64,000 nt of DNA from Deltaproteobacteria bacterium UBA5205 (GCA_002412715.1 DHVP01000024.1:1-64000), one strand, 5' to 3'; positions 8,969 to 18,199 are shown, counted from the first letter of the stretch. Numbers and translations are program-made. Notes: generated from the letters alone by a model not told the origin.

Positions 8969-11044
8969 TTATTCGAAGCGTATCTTTGAAAAATCAGCAA
9001 AGGTCAAGAACATGTTCTTGATATGCGTGAGCAGTGCCAGCCTGTTTGTCTTGACGGCCTCATCCTTGTCCATGACGAAGACCTTGTCGAAAAAGTTGTC
9101 TATGGTTTCCTTGAAACCGACGAGGACGGCAAGCGCCTCAGCGTAACGGCGCTTTCCCATGAGGTCGAAGAAGATGTCCTTTTTTCCTTCGTAGAGGCTG
9201 AAGAGTTCTCTTTCTTCGTTAAGGACAAGAAGGGAGGGATCGATGGCCGTGTCTCCGCTCAACTGTTTCGTGATGTTGAAGACGCGTCTGAAACCGACCA
9301 TAAGCCGTTCGAAATCCTGCATGGATCTTTGCGTTTCCAGGGAGACGAGGCGAAGATATCCGTCGTATATGTCCACAGCCACCAGGGGGAGGACGCTTTC
9401 AACAAAATCCTGGTTGTGGTTTTCTTCCAGCATGGAAAATTTGAATCGCGTTGCTATAAATTCTGTGAGCGAGGCCCTGACATCTTCGAAAGGCAGCCTC
9501 TTCGCTATATGCCCTCCCGCCTCGAAGGCCTTTTCGATGAGCGCCTCGAGCGGCAGATGGAGTTCCCTGTCAATGGTCGTCTTGATGATGCCCAGCGATT
9601 GCCTTCTCAGGGCATAGGGATCGAGGTTGCCTGTGGGTGCTATCCCGACAGAGAAAAAGGAGACGATGGAATCTATCTTATCGGCGATCCCCGCTATCGA
9701 ACCCGTGGACGTGCGAGGCAGGCTGCCGTTTCCCCCCGTGGGGAGGTAGTGTTCCTCGATAGCCAGGGCCACCTCGTCATCCTCGCCTTCGATCCGGGCG
9801 TAGATCCTGCCCATTGTCCCCTGCAATTCGGGAAACTCGCCGACCATGTGCGTTACGAGGTCCGTCTTCATGAGGGGTATGAGTCTGTCAAGTTTCCGTG
9901 CAACGGCGGGGTCGACGGTGGAAGCGAGATATCCGGCAATCGCCTTTACACGCTCCATCTTGTCCTTGACCGTGCCCAGTTTGACATGGAAGACGATGGA
10001 AGCAAGACGCTCGTAACGGTCTGCAAGCTTTATCTTGCGGTCTTCATCGAAGAAAAATCCCGCGTCGGCAAGGCGGGCACGGAGGACCTTTTCATTTCCC
10101 CGTATCACGTTTGCGTCATCCTTCGGGATCGTATTTGCGAAGAATATGAACCAGGGCATGAGGTGCCCCGAATTGTCCTCGATGGGGATATAGCGCTGGT
10201 GGCTCTTCATGACATTGACGAGGACCTCTTTCGGGATGCCGAGATAGATCTCGTCAAATGAGCCTTTTAACGGATAGGGACATTCGGTGATGTAAAGGAT
10301 CTCCCTGACCAGGTCTTCATCTCTGACCGCCTTTCCACCCGTTTCTGCCTCGATGCGGGCGATACCGTTTCGTATGATCTCCATCCTCTCGTCTTCATTC
10401 ACTATGATGTGATTTTTTCTGAGCGTGTCCGCATATTCGAGGGGATGGTGGATTTTCACCGGGCCCGCTGAGAGGAACCGGTGACACCAGCTTATCGGGG
10501 CGCTTGTGACATCAGCCACCGAAAACTCCACGGCGGTGCCGCCGAAGAGGCAAAGGATCCACTGGATCGGCCGTGCGTATTCAAAACTTCCGGTCCCCCA
10601 GTGCATCTTTTTCTGAAAGGGGATTCGGGAGATGATATCGGGAAGAAGCGAACGAAGGATTTCCACCGTGGCGACGCCCTTCTCCAGTTTTTCCACGGTG
10701 ATGAATTCAACTCCGTCCTTGATGCCTTTCGTGAGATCCGTGACCTCGACGCCCTGCGATTTCGCAAAACCGAGGGCTGCCTTCGTGGGATTTCCCGATT
10801 CATCCCATGCGCGGTTGGAAGGGGGCCCGAATTTGATGGTGACCGTCTGTTCCTGTTTTTCCGCGACGTTCTGAACAAAGAGCGCCATCCGTCGCGGTGC
10901 GGCCTGTATGTTTATGTCGCCGAAAGCGATCCGCGCGTGCGTGAAGGCTTCGCGGATGAGGCTTGAAAGCCCCTCTTTGGCGGGTTCAAGAAAACGCGCG
11001 GGGATTTCCTCCGTGCCGATCTCTAACAGCAGAAATTCGCTCAT
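8969..11044 (-). CDS. glyS: Glycyl-tRNA synthetase beta subunit
   Basis: The beta chain (691 residues) of the alpha2-beta2 glycyl-tRNA synthetase, which binds tRNA-Gly while the alpha chain makes glycyl-adenylate. I chose the ATG at 11044 because the protein then opens with the family motif MSEFLLLEIGTEEIPARF; an in-frame start 17 codons upstream would add a non-conserved extension. The body shows the GlyS core and HD-like region, and the C-terminus has the anticodon-binding helical domain with DKVFVMDKDEAVKTNRL. It follows glyQ with a 47-base gap and precedes ppdK. Confidence 0.97.
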   Translation of the reverse strand: MSEFLLLEIGTEEIPARFLEPAKEGLSSLIREAFTHARIAFGDINIQAAPRRMALFVQNVAEKQEQTVTIKFGPPSNRAWDESGNPTKAALGFAKSQGVEVTDLTKGIKDGVEFITVEKLEKGVATVEILRSLLPDIISRIPFQKKMHWGTGSFEYARPIQWILCLFGGTAVEFSVADVTSAPISWCHRFLSAGPVKIHHPLEYADTLRKNHIIVNEDERMEIIRNGIARIEAETGGKAVRDEDLVREILYITECPYPLKGSFDEIYLGIPKEVLVNVMKSHQRYIPIEDNSGHLMPWFIFFANTIPKDDANVIRGNEKVLRARLADAGFFFDEDRKIKLADRYERLASIVFHVKLGTVKDKMERVKAIAGYLASTVDPAVARKLDRLIPLMKTDLVTHMVGEFPELQGTMGRIYARIEGEDDEVALAIEEHYLPTGGNGSLPRTSTGSIAGIADKIDSIVSFFSVGIAPTGNLDPYALRRQSLGIIKTTIDRELHLPLEALIEKAFEAGGHIAKRLPFEDVRASLTEFIATRFKFSMLEENHNQDFVESVLPLVAVDIYDGYLRLVSLETQRSMQDFERLMVGFRRVFNITKQLSGDTAIDPSLLVLNEERELFSLYEGKKDIFFDLMGKRRYAEALAVLVGFKETIDNFFDKVFVMDKDEAVKTNRLALLTHIKNMFLTFADFSKIRFE

Positions 11045-11091
11045 GATTTTATTTCCCTTCCCATGATCCCGCTGCCCCGGCAAGGGGTATG

Positions 11092-11964
11092 TCATCGCTT
11101 GAGCAGGGGGAAACCGAGTTCTTCACGCTTCAGCACGTACAGCTCCGCGCACATCTTCGCGAGGTTTCTCACCCGCGCAATGTAGTTGGCGCGTTCGGTG
11201 ACGCTGATGGCGCCGCGGGCATCGAGAAGGTTGAAGACATGCGAGCACTTCAGGCAAAAATCGTAGGCCGGATAGATGAGCCCCCGTGTTGTGATAAGTC
11301 TTTCCCCTTCACGTTCGAAGGTATCGAAGAGGTTTCTGAGCATGACGGGATCGGATTCTTCAAAATTATAGATGGAGAATTCCTTCTCCGGTTCAAGGAA
11401 GACATCTCCATAGAGGACATCCTTGTTCCACTTCACGTCATAGACGTTGTCCACGTCCTGAAGGTACATTGCGATGCGCTCGGTGCCATAGGTGATCTCG
11501 ACACAGACGGGTGAAAGGGCGATGCCCCCCGCCTGCTGGAAATACGTGAACTGGGTGATCTCCATGCCGTCGAGCCAGACCTCCCATCCAAGGCCCCACG
11601 CTCCGAGCGTCGGAGACTCCCAGTCATCCTCCACGAAACGGATGTCGTGGTAGTCGGTATCGATACCGAAGCTCTTGAGGCTGTCTATGTAAGTATTTTG
11701 AATGTCTTTCGGGGACGGTTTCATGACGACCTGAAACTGATAGTAATGCTGGAGACGGTTCGGATTCTCGCCGTAGCGACCGTCGGCTGGCCGCCGGGAG
11801 GGTTGGATATAGGCGGTGTTCCAGGGTTCCGGCCCGAGACAGCGAAGCAGGGTGGCAGGGTGAAATGTACCCGCGCCGACCTCCATGTCGTAAGGCTGCT
11901 GGACGATACAACCCTTGTCCGCCCAGAATTTTTGCAGTGCAAATATGAGGTCTTGGAAGTACAT
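11092..11964 (-). CDS. glyQ: Glycyl-tRNA synthetase alpha subunit
   Basis: The catalytic alpha chain (290 residues) of the bacterial-type heterotetrameric glycyl-tRNA synthetase. The ATG at 11964 gives MYFQDLIFALQKFWADKGC, the usual start of this family; an in-frame extension reaching 12069 looks non-coding. Class II motifs are visible, including the LGPEPWNTAYIQPSRRPADG region and the QLQHYYQFQV-type segment. It is the first gene of glyQ-glyS-ppdK and is transcribed away from the dihydrouridine synthase gene. Confidence 0.98.
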   Translation of the reverse strand: MYFQDLIFALQKFWADKGCIVQQPYDMEVGAGTFHPATLLRCLGPEPWNTAYIQPSRRPADGRYGENPNRLQHYYQFQVVMKPSPKDIQNTYIDSLKSFGIDTDYHDIRFVEDDWESPTLGAWGLGWEVWLDGMEITQFTYFQQAGGIALSPVCVEITYGTERIAMYLQDVDNVYDVKWNKDVLYGDVFLEPEKEFSIYNFEESDPVMLRNLFDTFEREGERLITTRGLIYPAYDFCLKCSHVFNLLDARGAISVTERANYIARVRNLAKMCAELYVLKREELGFPLLKR

Positions 11965-11982
11965 GCCAAAAAATCCACGATT

Positions 11983-12012
11983 TCTATACCATAAAAGGGA
12001 AGGATTTGCCAA
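11983..12012 (-). promoter_or_regulatory. Candidate promoter of glyQ operon
   Basis: On the minus strand TTGGCA (plus coordinates 12007-12012) and TATAGA (11983-11988) are separated by 18 bases, just upstream of the glyQ ATG. No Shine-Dalgarno sequence is obvious before that ATG. Assigned by eye. Confidence 0.45.
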
Positions 12013-12105
12013 TGATTTTAAATAGGGACACGGTGCAGGGTGAAGAAAAAGGAGACTCGGGCGGGACATGTTTGACTCTCTCTCGGCTAAAGCATAGAAT
12101 AAGCG

Positions 12106-13143
12106 ATGCTTGCAATCGGCAACATCAGGCTTCCCGTTCCCGTCATGCTATCGCCGATGGCGGGCGTGAGCGACCTGCCGTTTCGTCTCATTACGCGTTC
12201 CTTCGGGTCGCCCCTTGCCTTTACCGAGATGATTGACATAAACGCCATCTCCCAGAAGGATAAAAGGACCACCCACATGCTCTCCTCTTCGTCGGATGAC
12301 AGTCCGCTGGGTGTCCAGTTCCTGGGCAGCAGCGAGTTCCAGATACCGATGGCAGTGGAGAGGCTTTCCGGACATTCCTGCGACCTCATCGATTTCAACG
12401 CCGCCTGTCCCTCCCCCAAGGTGACGCGTAAGGGCAAAGGCGCAGCCCTCATGAGGGAGCCGAAGAAGCTTCGCGATATCCTTTCGGCGCTCGTGCGCTA
12501 CAGTTCGCTGCCCGTGGCGGTCAAGATCCGTGCCGGCTGGGATGCCGATTCGGTCAATGCCCGAGACGTGGCGCTTTACGCACAGGATGCGGGTATCAGC
12601 GCCCTTTTCATCCACGGACGGACGAAGACCCAGGGGTACAGTGGCGCCGTCGACTACGGGATCATCCGGGAGGTCAAGGAGGCATTGAGCATTCCTGTCA
12701 TCGCCTCGGGAGACAACATTTCCGTTGAACGGGTCCGCACGATGTTCAAGGAAACCGGCTGTGACGGCGTCGCCATCGCGCGCGGGGCGCTTGGCAATCC
12801 CTGGATATTCAGAGAGATCACCGGGTTTTTCAAAGATGGCACAATACTGCCGAAACCCGATGTCGCCGAACGTATAGAAGTCATGAAACGCCATCTTGAA
12901 CTGTGCGTCGAGCACTGGGGCGAGAAGAGGGGTGTCGGCATTTTTCACAAGTTCTTCATATGGTACACGAAAGGCCTCGCCGGATTGAGACCCCTTCGCG
13001 ACAGAGCCTTCCGGACAGGCACGAAAGCGGGCCTCCTCCAGGTCGTCGACGAGCTCGCCGGAAGGCCGTGGAACTCCGCAAAATCGTCCGCGCACAGCCG
13101 TCCGCGGCCTTTCGATACCGCGTCTCTAAATTGCCTTGACTGA
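12106..13143 (+). CDS. dus: tRNA-dihydrouridine synthase (DusB-like)
   Basis: A 345-residue FMN-dependent enzyme reducing uridine to dihydrouridine in tRNA D-loops. It shows the FMN-barrel start (PMAGVSDLPFR), the catalytic cysteine in NAACPSPKV, the conserved KIRAGW and FIHGRTKTQGYSG segments and the phosphate-binding GDGVAIARGALGNPWIF-type region. The C-terminal helical domain is normal up to about residue 310; the last 30 residues are poorly conserved. It is transcribed divergently from glyQ, and the next lipoprotein gene may be co-transcribed. Confidence 0.95.
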   Translation: MLAIGNIRLPVPVMLSPMAGVSDLPFRLITRSFGSPLAFTEMIDINAISQKDKRTTHMLSSSSDDSPLGVQFLGSSEFQIPMAVERLSGHSCDLIDFNAACPSPKVTRKGKGAALMREPKKLRDILSALVRYSSLPVAVKIRAGWDADSVNARDVALYAQDAGISALFIHGRTKTQGYSGAVDYGIIREVKEALSIPVIASGDNISVERVRTMFKETGCDGVAIARGALGNPWIFREITGFFKDGTILPKPDVAERIEVMKRHLELCVEHWGEKRGVGIFHKFFIWYTKGLAGLRPLRDRAFRTGTKAGLLQVVDELAGRPWNSAKSSAHSRPRPFDTASLNCLD

Positions 13144-13205
13144 CCTTCGACGGGTTGGTAGCATTGACCATATTTTCTGAAATCGCATATCCGAGGGGAG
13201 GATGC

Positions 13206-14099
13206 ATGATGATCCGTAATCTGCAGACGGGTAGACTGCCGCGCACGCGGGACATGCTGAGGGTCGCCGTTCTGATCGTGGCGGTGTGTGTTTTTTCCGG
13301 ATGCATACAGGACAACATGTCGATCAATGTAAAGCCCGATGGTAGCGGCACAATTGAAGAAACAGTCCTTGTCGGCAATGGTTTTCTGGAGATGATGCAG
13401 GGCATGAGCAAGAGCATGGGCGAAGAGGGCAAGGACAGCCCCGCGGCTGGTGATGTAAAGAAGGATCAGACAATTGTAACGGAGATGATGGAGAAGGCAA
13501 AGAACAACGCGGAGGATTTCGGTGAAGGCGTTCGGTTCGTCTCGGCAAAGCCTGCAAAAACTCAGACGGCAAGCGGGTATACCGCAGTCTACAGCTTCGA
13601 TGATATCAACGGCGTCATGCTTGACCAGAATCCTGGAAAAAAGACCCCTTCGAAAGACAGGAACAAGGGTGACGACAGCAAGGGTGCGTCGGAAAACGAC
13701 ATGATAAAATTCGTTTTTACGAAAGGGTCGCCGGCGAAGCTTGCCGTCCATATGCCGCCCCCCAGGCCTGCGGCCAGGGATGAAAATACAAAGGACAAAC
13801 AGCCGGCGGCGGACGACCCCAATGCCATTGAGATGATAAAGACCATCTTCAAGGAAATGAGGATGAGCATTGTCCTCACCATGGAGGGCGATATCGTGAA
13901 AAGCAATGCCACGTACCGGTCCGGACGGACGGTAACTCTCATAGATATGGATTTTGGGAAGCTGATCAGCGATCCCGAACTCCTGAAAAAGATCAATAAG
14001 GAACAGCCGCAATCCGTGGAAGAGATGAAGAAGATGGTAAAAGGCATCGAAGGGCTCAAGATGGAGTTTACCAATCCCGTGATCATCGATTTCAAGTAA
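13206..14099 (+). CDS. Predicted lipoprotein, unknown function
   Basis: A 297-residue secreted lipoprotein. I place the start at 13206, where GGGGAGGA lies just upstream. A hydrophobic stretch ends in the lipobox VFSGC, giving a lipidated cysteine after signal peptidase II cleavage. The mature protein opens with a SINVKPDGSGTIEETVLVG segment, a beta-rich pattern seen in other uncharacterised envelope lipoproteins, then a charged, low-complexity middle rich in Lys, Asp and Pro, and a C-terminal part with VEEMKKMVKGIEGLK. I do not recognise a named family. It is followed after 45 bases by another small lipoprotein gene. Confidence 0.8.
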   Translation: MMIRNLQTGRLPRTRDMLRVAVLIVAVCVFSGCIQDNMSINVKPDGSGTIEETVLVGNGFLEMMQGMSKSMGEEGKDSPAAGDVKKDQTIVTEMMEKAKNNAEDFGEGVRFVSAKPAKTQTASGYTAVYSFDDINGVMLDQNPGKKTPSKDRNKGDDSKGASENDMIKFVFTKGSPAKLAVHMPPPRPAARDENTKDKQPAADDPNAIEMIKTIFKEMRMSIVLTMEGDIVKSNATYRSGRTVTLIDMDFGKLISDPELLKKINKEQPQSVEEMKKMVKGIEGLKMEFTNPVIIDFK

Positions 14100-14144
14100 G
14101 GATGTGCTCGAAATACAAAAAATATGTGAGGCGAAACAGGGACT

Positions 14145-14372
14145 ATGAAAGGGACTTTATGGCTTTTGGCGGCTTGTTTTCTTCTGACCGGGTGTGCAAC
14201 GGTTTACACAAAGGCCGGCAAGACCGCCGAGGATTTTGAGAAGGACAGGAAAACCTGCGAGACCTCGGTCAGGAAAGAGCTTGCAGCCAAAGGGGTAACC
14301 GACACCTGAACGGCGGTCAACGAAGGGACAAGGCGTTGTCTCGAAAAGAAGGGCTGGAGGGCGACAAATTAA
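14145..14372 (+). CDS. Small lipoprotein with in-frame TGA (Sec candidate or broken)
   Basis: The ATG at 14145 encodes a signal peptide with lipobox LLTGC, then a Cys-containing mature domain (GKTAEDFEKDRKTCE). A TGA occurs at codon 55 (14307-14309). The same frame continues to a TAA at 14370 with RRCLEKKGW, the typical end of this type of small bacterial lipoprotein, so homology appears to cross the stop. A 7-bp hairpin follows (GGGACAA, loop GGCG, TTGTCTC; 14325-14342), its loop starting 22 bases after the TGA with G in the first two positions. That satisfies the bacterial SECIS rules. It may be a selenoprotein, or a gene with one nonsense change, in which case the product ends at residue 54. 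Confidence 0.55.
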
Positions 14373-14373
14373 T

Positions 14374-14491
14374 ATGCATAGGGGCAAACGAGTTTGCCCT
14401 GCATGTTAACGGGTGCACGAGGCAACGCATACGGGCACACGGGTCTCAGCTTCGCGCAAACGGGCGGACAGGATGGAGGCCGCCTGTCTGC
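14374..14491. repeat. Two hairpins in an intergenic stretch
   Basis: Immediately after the lipoprotein stop, ATGCA plus GGGCAAAC pairs with GTTTGCCC plus TGCAT (14374-14104 plus 300, that is 14374-14404) with a 2-base loop and a 3-base bulge. A second hairpin pairs GCGGACAGG (14464-14472) with CCTGTCTGC (14483-14491) with one G-T pair. Neither has a T-tract. The stretch between also holds short ACGGG-type repeats. I see no gene in 14373-14590. Confidence 0.5.
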
Positions 14492-14590
14492 GCGTCTGCT
14501 CAATCCTTGACTTTACTATCGTAAACCATTAATTTAATAATTGATTTTTTTAGAGGACTGCAAGGACTGCATAAGGAGGGTTCGAAAGAT

Positions 14591-14941
14591 ATGGTCAGGG
14601 CAAAATTGTGGTTCCGGTGCGCAGCAATGCATGATCCTGTGACCCCCATGGTCGCCCAGCCTGCCCTCGTCGGATGGGAAGCCAAGAGACGCAAGGTGGA
14701 CTTGACAATCGAGAGGTCTTTCAACGGCGAAGAGCTGGTCAAACGCATGAAGGGATGGGTGACGACGGACCCGAAAAAGGTCATAGAGATCGTCAGGAAG
14801 TATGGGAAGCTGAAGGTTCTCGACGACAGGGAGCTCGTCATCGAAGCCGACAGGGAAGAGGATATGCAGAACCTGAACATGGAACTCGCAGAGGTTTTCA
14901 ATGGAGAGGTTGACGTGGAGATAATAAAGAGATCGCGGTAG
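14591..14941 (+). CDS. Conserved-looking protein of unknown function
   Basis: A 116-residue soluble protein whose start is supported by AAGGAGGG 11-18 bases upstream. The sequence is mostly charged alpha/beta, with a WVTTDPKKVIEIVRKYGKL segment and a strand-helix pattern (LVIEADREEDMQNLNMELAE) that could form a small ferredoxin-like fold. I recognise no family and assign no function. It stands alone between the small lipoprotein and lepA. Confidence 0.65.
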   Translation: MVRAKLWFRCAAMHDPVTPMVAQPALVGWEAKRRKVDLTIERSFNGEELVKRMKGWVTTDPKKVIEIVRKYGKLKVLDDRELVIEADREEDMQNLNMELAEVFNGEVDVEIIKRSR

Positions 14942-15021
14942 TGCGTCCTGCAAAGGGGCTGCAATTTAACTCCCCTTGTTTTTGATGATGCCCGCGGATT
15001 GATAGAGACGATTAACGATAT

Positions 15022-16818
15022 ATGAAACATATCAGGAATTTCAGCATAATAGCCCATATAGACCATGGCAAGTCGACCCTTGCTGACCGTCTGATCCAGT
15101 ATACGAAGCTCGTGGACGACCGGCAGTTTCGCGATCAGATACTGGACAACATGGACATCGAGAGGGAACGGGGCATAACCATAAAGAGCCAGACGGTGGA
15201 CCTGCCATACGTCGATGAAAAAGGCAATGAATACGAACTGAACCTCATCGATACGCCGGGACATGTCGACTTTTCGTACGAGGTGTCCCGGGCGCTTGCC
15301 TCCTGCGAAGGCGTGCTTTTGCTTGTCGATGCTTCACAGGGAGTCGAGGCCCAGACGCTGGGCAACCTCTATGCCGCCCTGGAGCACAACCTGGTCATTA
15401 TCCCCGTCATCAACAAGATAGACCTTCCCGTGGCAGACGTGGAACGCGTCAAGACTGAAATCGACAACGAACTGGGGCTGGATCCGGATACTGCGATACT
15501 CTGTTCCGCCAAGGAGGGCAGGGGTATCGAGGACATTCTCCGGGCCGTTGTGGAGAAGATCCCGGCGCCATCAGGAGACCCGGAGAAACCCCTCACGGCA
15601 CTTATCTTTGACGCCCATTACGATTCGTTCCGCGGAACCATCGTCAGCTGCCGTGTCTTCGACGGTACAGTCAGGCCCGGAGATACCATACGGCTCATGT
15701 CCCAGGGCACGACGTACCGCGTCGAGGAGGTCGGGATCTTTCGCCTTGCGCGGGAACCTCAAAAGGAATTGACGGCCGGAATGGTCGGTTACATCATCGC
15801 GGGGATCAAGACGGTCAGCGACACCAGGATAGGGGATACGATCACCGTGGACTCAAGACCCGCGCCGCAGCCTCTCGGCGGCTTCAAGGACGTGAAGCCC
15901 GTTGTTTTTTCGTCCATTTACCCCATAGCGTCCGACGATTACCAGTCGCTCCTGGAGGCCCTCGAGAAATACAAGCTTAACGATGCATCCCTGGTTTACC
16001 AGAAGGATTCATCGGCGGCCCTGGGCCAGGGTTTCCGCTGCGGATACCTGGGGCTTTTGCATCTGGAGATCGTTCAGGAGCGTCTGGAACGGGAATTCGA
16101 CCAATCCATCATCATGACCGCTCCCAGCGTGCAGTACCGTTTCTATCTCGATGACGGCAAGGTCCTGGATGTCGACAACCCCTTGTATTATCCGGATCCG
16201 GGCACGATCAAGTCGTCTGAAGAGCCCTATATCAGGGCTAACATCCTCATACCGGAGCGATATGTCGGTGTGGTCATGAAGCTCTGCATGGAGCGCCGCG
16301 GCGTTAATTCACAAATGAGCTACCCGACGCCCGGGCGCGTCGAGGTCGCCTTCGATATGCCCCTTGCCGAGGTGATCTTCGATTTTTACGACAAACTCAA
16401 GAGCATCACGCAGGGCTACGGTTCCTTCGATTATGAGATCACCGATTACCGGGAAAGCAATCTTGTGAAGCTCGATATCCTGGTTAACGGCGAGAAGGTC
16501 GACGCCCTTTCGATCCTCGTCCACCGCGACAATGCACGCGAACGCGGGGTCAGGGTCTGCGACAGGCTCAAGGACGAGATACCGAAACAGCAGTTCAAGA
16601 TCGCCATACAGGGTGCGATCGGGGGAAAGATCATTGCCCGGTCGACCATCTCGGCATACCGCAAAGACGTGACGGCAAAGTGCTACGGCGGCGACATCAC
16701 GCGCAAGAGAAAACTCCTGGAGAAGCAGAAGAAGGGCAAGAAGCGGATGCGTATCGTCGGAAACGTCGAGATCCCCCAGAGCGCTTTTCTTGCCGCTCTG
16801 AAAACAGACGATGAATAG
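15022..16818 (+). CDS. lepA: Elongation factor 4 (back-translocase LepA)
   Basis: A 598-residue ribosome-binding GTPase of the LepA/EF4 family, which acts on stalled or pretranslocation ribosomes and in 30S assembly. Motifs: P-loop AHIDHGKST, switch II DTPGHVDFSYEVSRAL, NKID, and the LepA-specific C-terminal domain ending GKKRMRIVGNVEIPQSAFLA. Length is exactly typical. No strong Shine-Dalgarno sequence is seen before the ATG. It overlaps the start of hemW by 8 bases, so the two are co-translated. Confidence 0.98.
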   Translation: MKHIRNFSIIAHIDHGKSTLADRLIQYTKLVDDRQFRDQILDNMDIERERGITIKSQTVDLPYVDEKGNEYELNLIDTPGHVDFSYEVSRALASCEGVLLLVDASQGVEAQTLGNLYAALEHNLVIIPVINKIDLPVADVERVKTEIDNELGLDPDTAILCSAKEGRGIEDILRAVVEKIPAPSGDPEKPLTALIFDAHYDSFRGTIVSCRVFDGTVRPGDTIRLMSQGTTYRVEEVGIFRLAREPQKELTAGMVGYIIAGIKTVSDTRIGDTITVDSRPAPQPLGGFKDVKPVVFSSIYPIASDDYQSLLEALEKYKLNDASLVYQKDSSAALGQGFRCGYLGLLHLEIVQERLEREFDQSIIMTAPSVQYRFYLDDGKVLDVDNPLYYPDPGTIKSSEEPYIRANILIPERYVGVVMKLCMERRGVNSQMSYPTPGRVEVAFDMPLAEVIFDFYDKLKSITQGYGSFDYEITDYRESNLVKLDILVNGEKVDALSILVHRDNARERGVRVCDRLKDEIPKQQFKIAIQGAIGGKIIARSTISAYRKDVTAKCYGGDITRKRKLLEKQKKGKKRMRIVGNVEIPQSAFLAALKTDDE

Positions 16819-17929
16819 GACGGCGCTTCCCGGACTCTACGTCCACACGCCTTTCTGCAAAACGAAGTGCCCGTACTGTGATTTTTATTCCGTAACGGAG
16901 ACGGCACGCACCAGGAAATGGGTCGGCGCCGTCCTCACGGAAGCATCCCGCTACCGCGATGCGTTCCCGCTATTCGATTCCCTCTATATCGGCGGGGGAA
17001 CCCCGTCTGTGATGAACCATGACGAGATCGAAGGACTCCTTGAAGGCCTCAATGACATCTTTCACTTCGATGATACGACGGAACTGACCATGGAGCTCAA
17101 CCCCGATGACGTAACGAAGGAAAAGCTTGCCTTCTACAGATCGCTCGGGGTCAATCGCATCAGCCTTGGTGTCCAATCCTTCAATGAACAGGAAGTCCGA
17201 TTTCTCGGAAGGCGTCACACCGCCAGGCAGGCGCAAGCCGCCGTCAGTCTTGTCGCGGAGGGAGGTTTTGCGGAGTTTGGCCTTGACCTCATGTACGGGC
17301 TGCCGCGCCAGAGTACCAGAGCCTGGCTGCAGACGCTTCGAAAGGCCCTTTCCTTCGGACCGGCGCACCTGTCGTGCTACCAGCTTACAATCGAAGGCGA
17401 CACGCCTTTTTCCCGTCTGTCGCGGGGAGGGAACCTCCCGCTTCCCGATGAGGCCAGACAGGCGGCACTCTTTCTTGAGACGTCGAACTATCTTACCGGG
17501 GGCGGTTTTATCCATTACGAGATATCCAACTTTGCCCGGAGTGAAAAGACTCTGTCCCGCCACAACGTGAAATACTGGCAGCATACGCCGTATCTTGGCC
17601 TCGGGCCTGCCGCCCATTCCTTTACGGGTACTAAGAGATGGTGGAACGTGCGCAGTCTCGACGGCTATCTCAAGAACCTCGATGAAAGCACAGCACCTGT
17701 CGGGGGCTCGGAGGAGCTGTCCGCCGGTCAGATGCATCTTGAACGCATGCTTTTTGGTTTCAGGACCAGATGGGGTTTTGAAGCCTCAGAGATATCCTCG
17801 GAGGCTTCACCTGCGACTCTTGAAGGTCTTTGTGATTCAGGCCTCATAGAGCTTCATGATAAACGAATTTTCCCCACGGTTAAAGGCTACCTCTTCGCCG
17901 ACAGGCTGCCATTAATGGTTTCCGCCTAG
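16811..17929 (+). CDS. hemW: Radical SAM heme chaperone HemW
   Basis: A 372-residue radical SAM protein of the HemN/HemW family. The cluster motif CKTKCPYCDF has three cysteines and Asp-Phe in place of the fourth cysteine of true coproporphyrinogen dehydrogenase (HemN), which favours HemW, a heme-binding chaperone, over HemN. IGGGTPSVM, a glycine-rich SAM segment, and GVQSFNEQEVRFLGR follow. The C-terminal HemN-type domain is present. It lies directly downstream of lepA, an association common in bacteria. Confidence 0.93.
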   Translation: MNRTALPGLYVHTPFCKTKCPYCDFYSVTETARTRKWVGAVLTEASRYRDAFPLFDSLYIGGGTPSVMNHDEIEGLLEGLNDIFHFDDTTELTMELNPDDVTKEKLAFYRSLGVNRISLGVQSFNEQEVRFLGRRHTARQAQAAVSLVAEGGFAEFGLDLMYGLPRQSTRAWLQTLRKALSFGPAHLSCYQLTIEGDTPFSRLSRGGNLPLPDEARQAALFLETSNYLTGGGFIHYEISNFARSEKTLSRHNVKYWQHTPYLGLGPAAHSFTGTKRWWNVRSLDGYLKNLDESTAPVGGSEELSAGQMHLERMLFGFRTRWGFEASEISSEASPATLEGLCDSGLIELHDKRIFPTVKGYLFADRLPLMVSA

Positions 17930-17952
17930 AATTTCTCATAACGATTTTTTTA

Positions 17953-17981
17953 TTGACAAAAAGTGCGTAATACATTATTCT
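17953..17981 (+). promoter_or_regulatory. Strong sigma-70-type promoter
   Basis: TTGACA (17953-17958) and TATTCT (17976-17981) are spaced by exactly 17 bases in an AT-rich stretch after hemW. Predicted transcription begins near 17988, the 5' edge of the foldable RNA that follows. Confidence 0.75.
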
Positions 17982-17987
17982 AGGTCA

Positions 17988-18199
17988 GCTATGTTAAATA
18001 ATTCACATATACAGACCACTAATCACCTGAAAACAGTGGCATTTAACGGTGGTCAGATATCATTGCGTGAAACAGTTGAGTTTTTTTCCTACGCAACGTG
18101 CTTTATTTCACATAGCATAACTTAACGCGAAATTCACCTCCACAAGCTTCTCATAATAACCCCCCTTCCCCCTGGCACCCAACCAGGGGGTTTTTCTTT
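17988..18199 (+). ncRNA. Putative structured leader or small RNA ahead of exbB
   Basis: The transcript expected from the 17953 promoter folds well. A closing helix pairs GCTATGTTAAATAA (17988-18001) with TTATTTCACATAGC (18103-18116), 14 bp with one mismatch. Inside, GACCAC (18014-18019) can pair with GTGGTC (18049-18054), but its core CCACT (18016-18020) can instead pair with AGTGG (18035-18039); the two are mutually exclusive. A third helix is TTGCGT/ACGCAA (18063-18068 with 18091-18096). A terminator ends the segment. I see no reading frame of note. It may be an independent small RNA or a riboswitch-type attenuator for the exbB operon; I cannot match it to a named class. Confidence 0.55.
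18168..18199 (+). terminator. Intrinsic terminator
   Basis: CCCCCTGG (18168-18175) and CCAGGGGG (18183-18190) form an 8-bp GC-rich stem followed by TTTTTCTTT. It lies 38 bases before the exbB start and after a strong promoter, so it would end a short RNA or attenuate the exbB operon. It also terminates read-through from hemW. Confidence 0.9.

Noticed and set aside
16811..17929. Oxygen-independent coproporphyrinogen III oxidase (HemN)
   Set aside because: The fourth cysteine of the HemN motif is replaced (CPYCDF), which marks HemW-type proteins.
17988..18199. 6S RNA as identity of the structured RNA
   Set aside because: 6S RNA is a long rod with a central bubble; this folds as a closed multi-helix junction and I see no 6S hallmarks.
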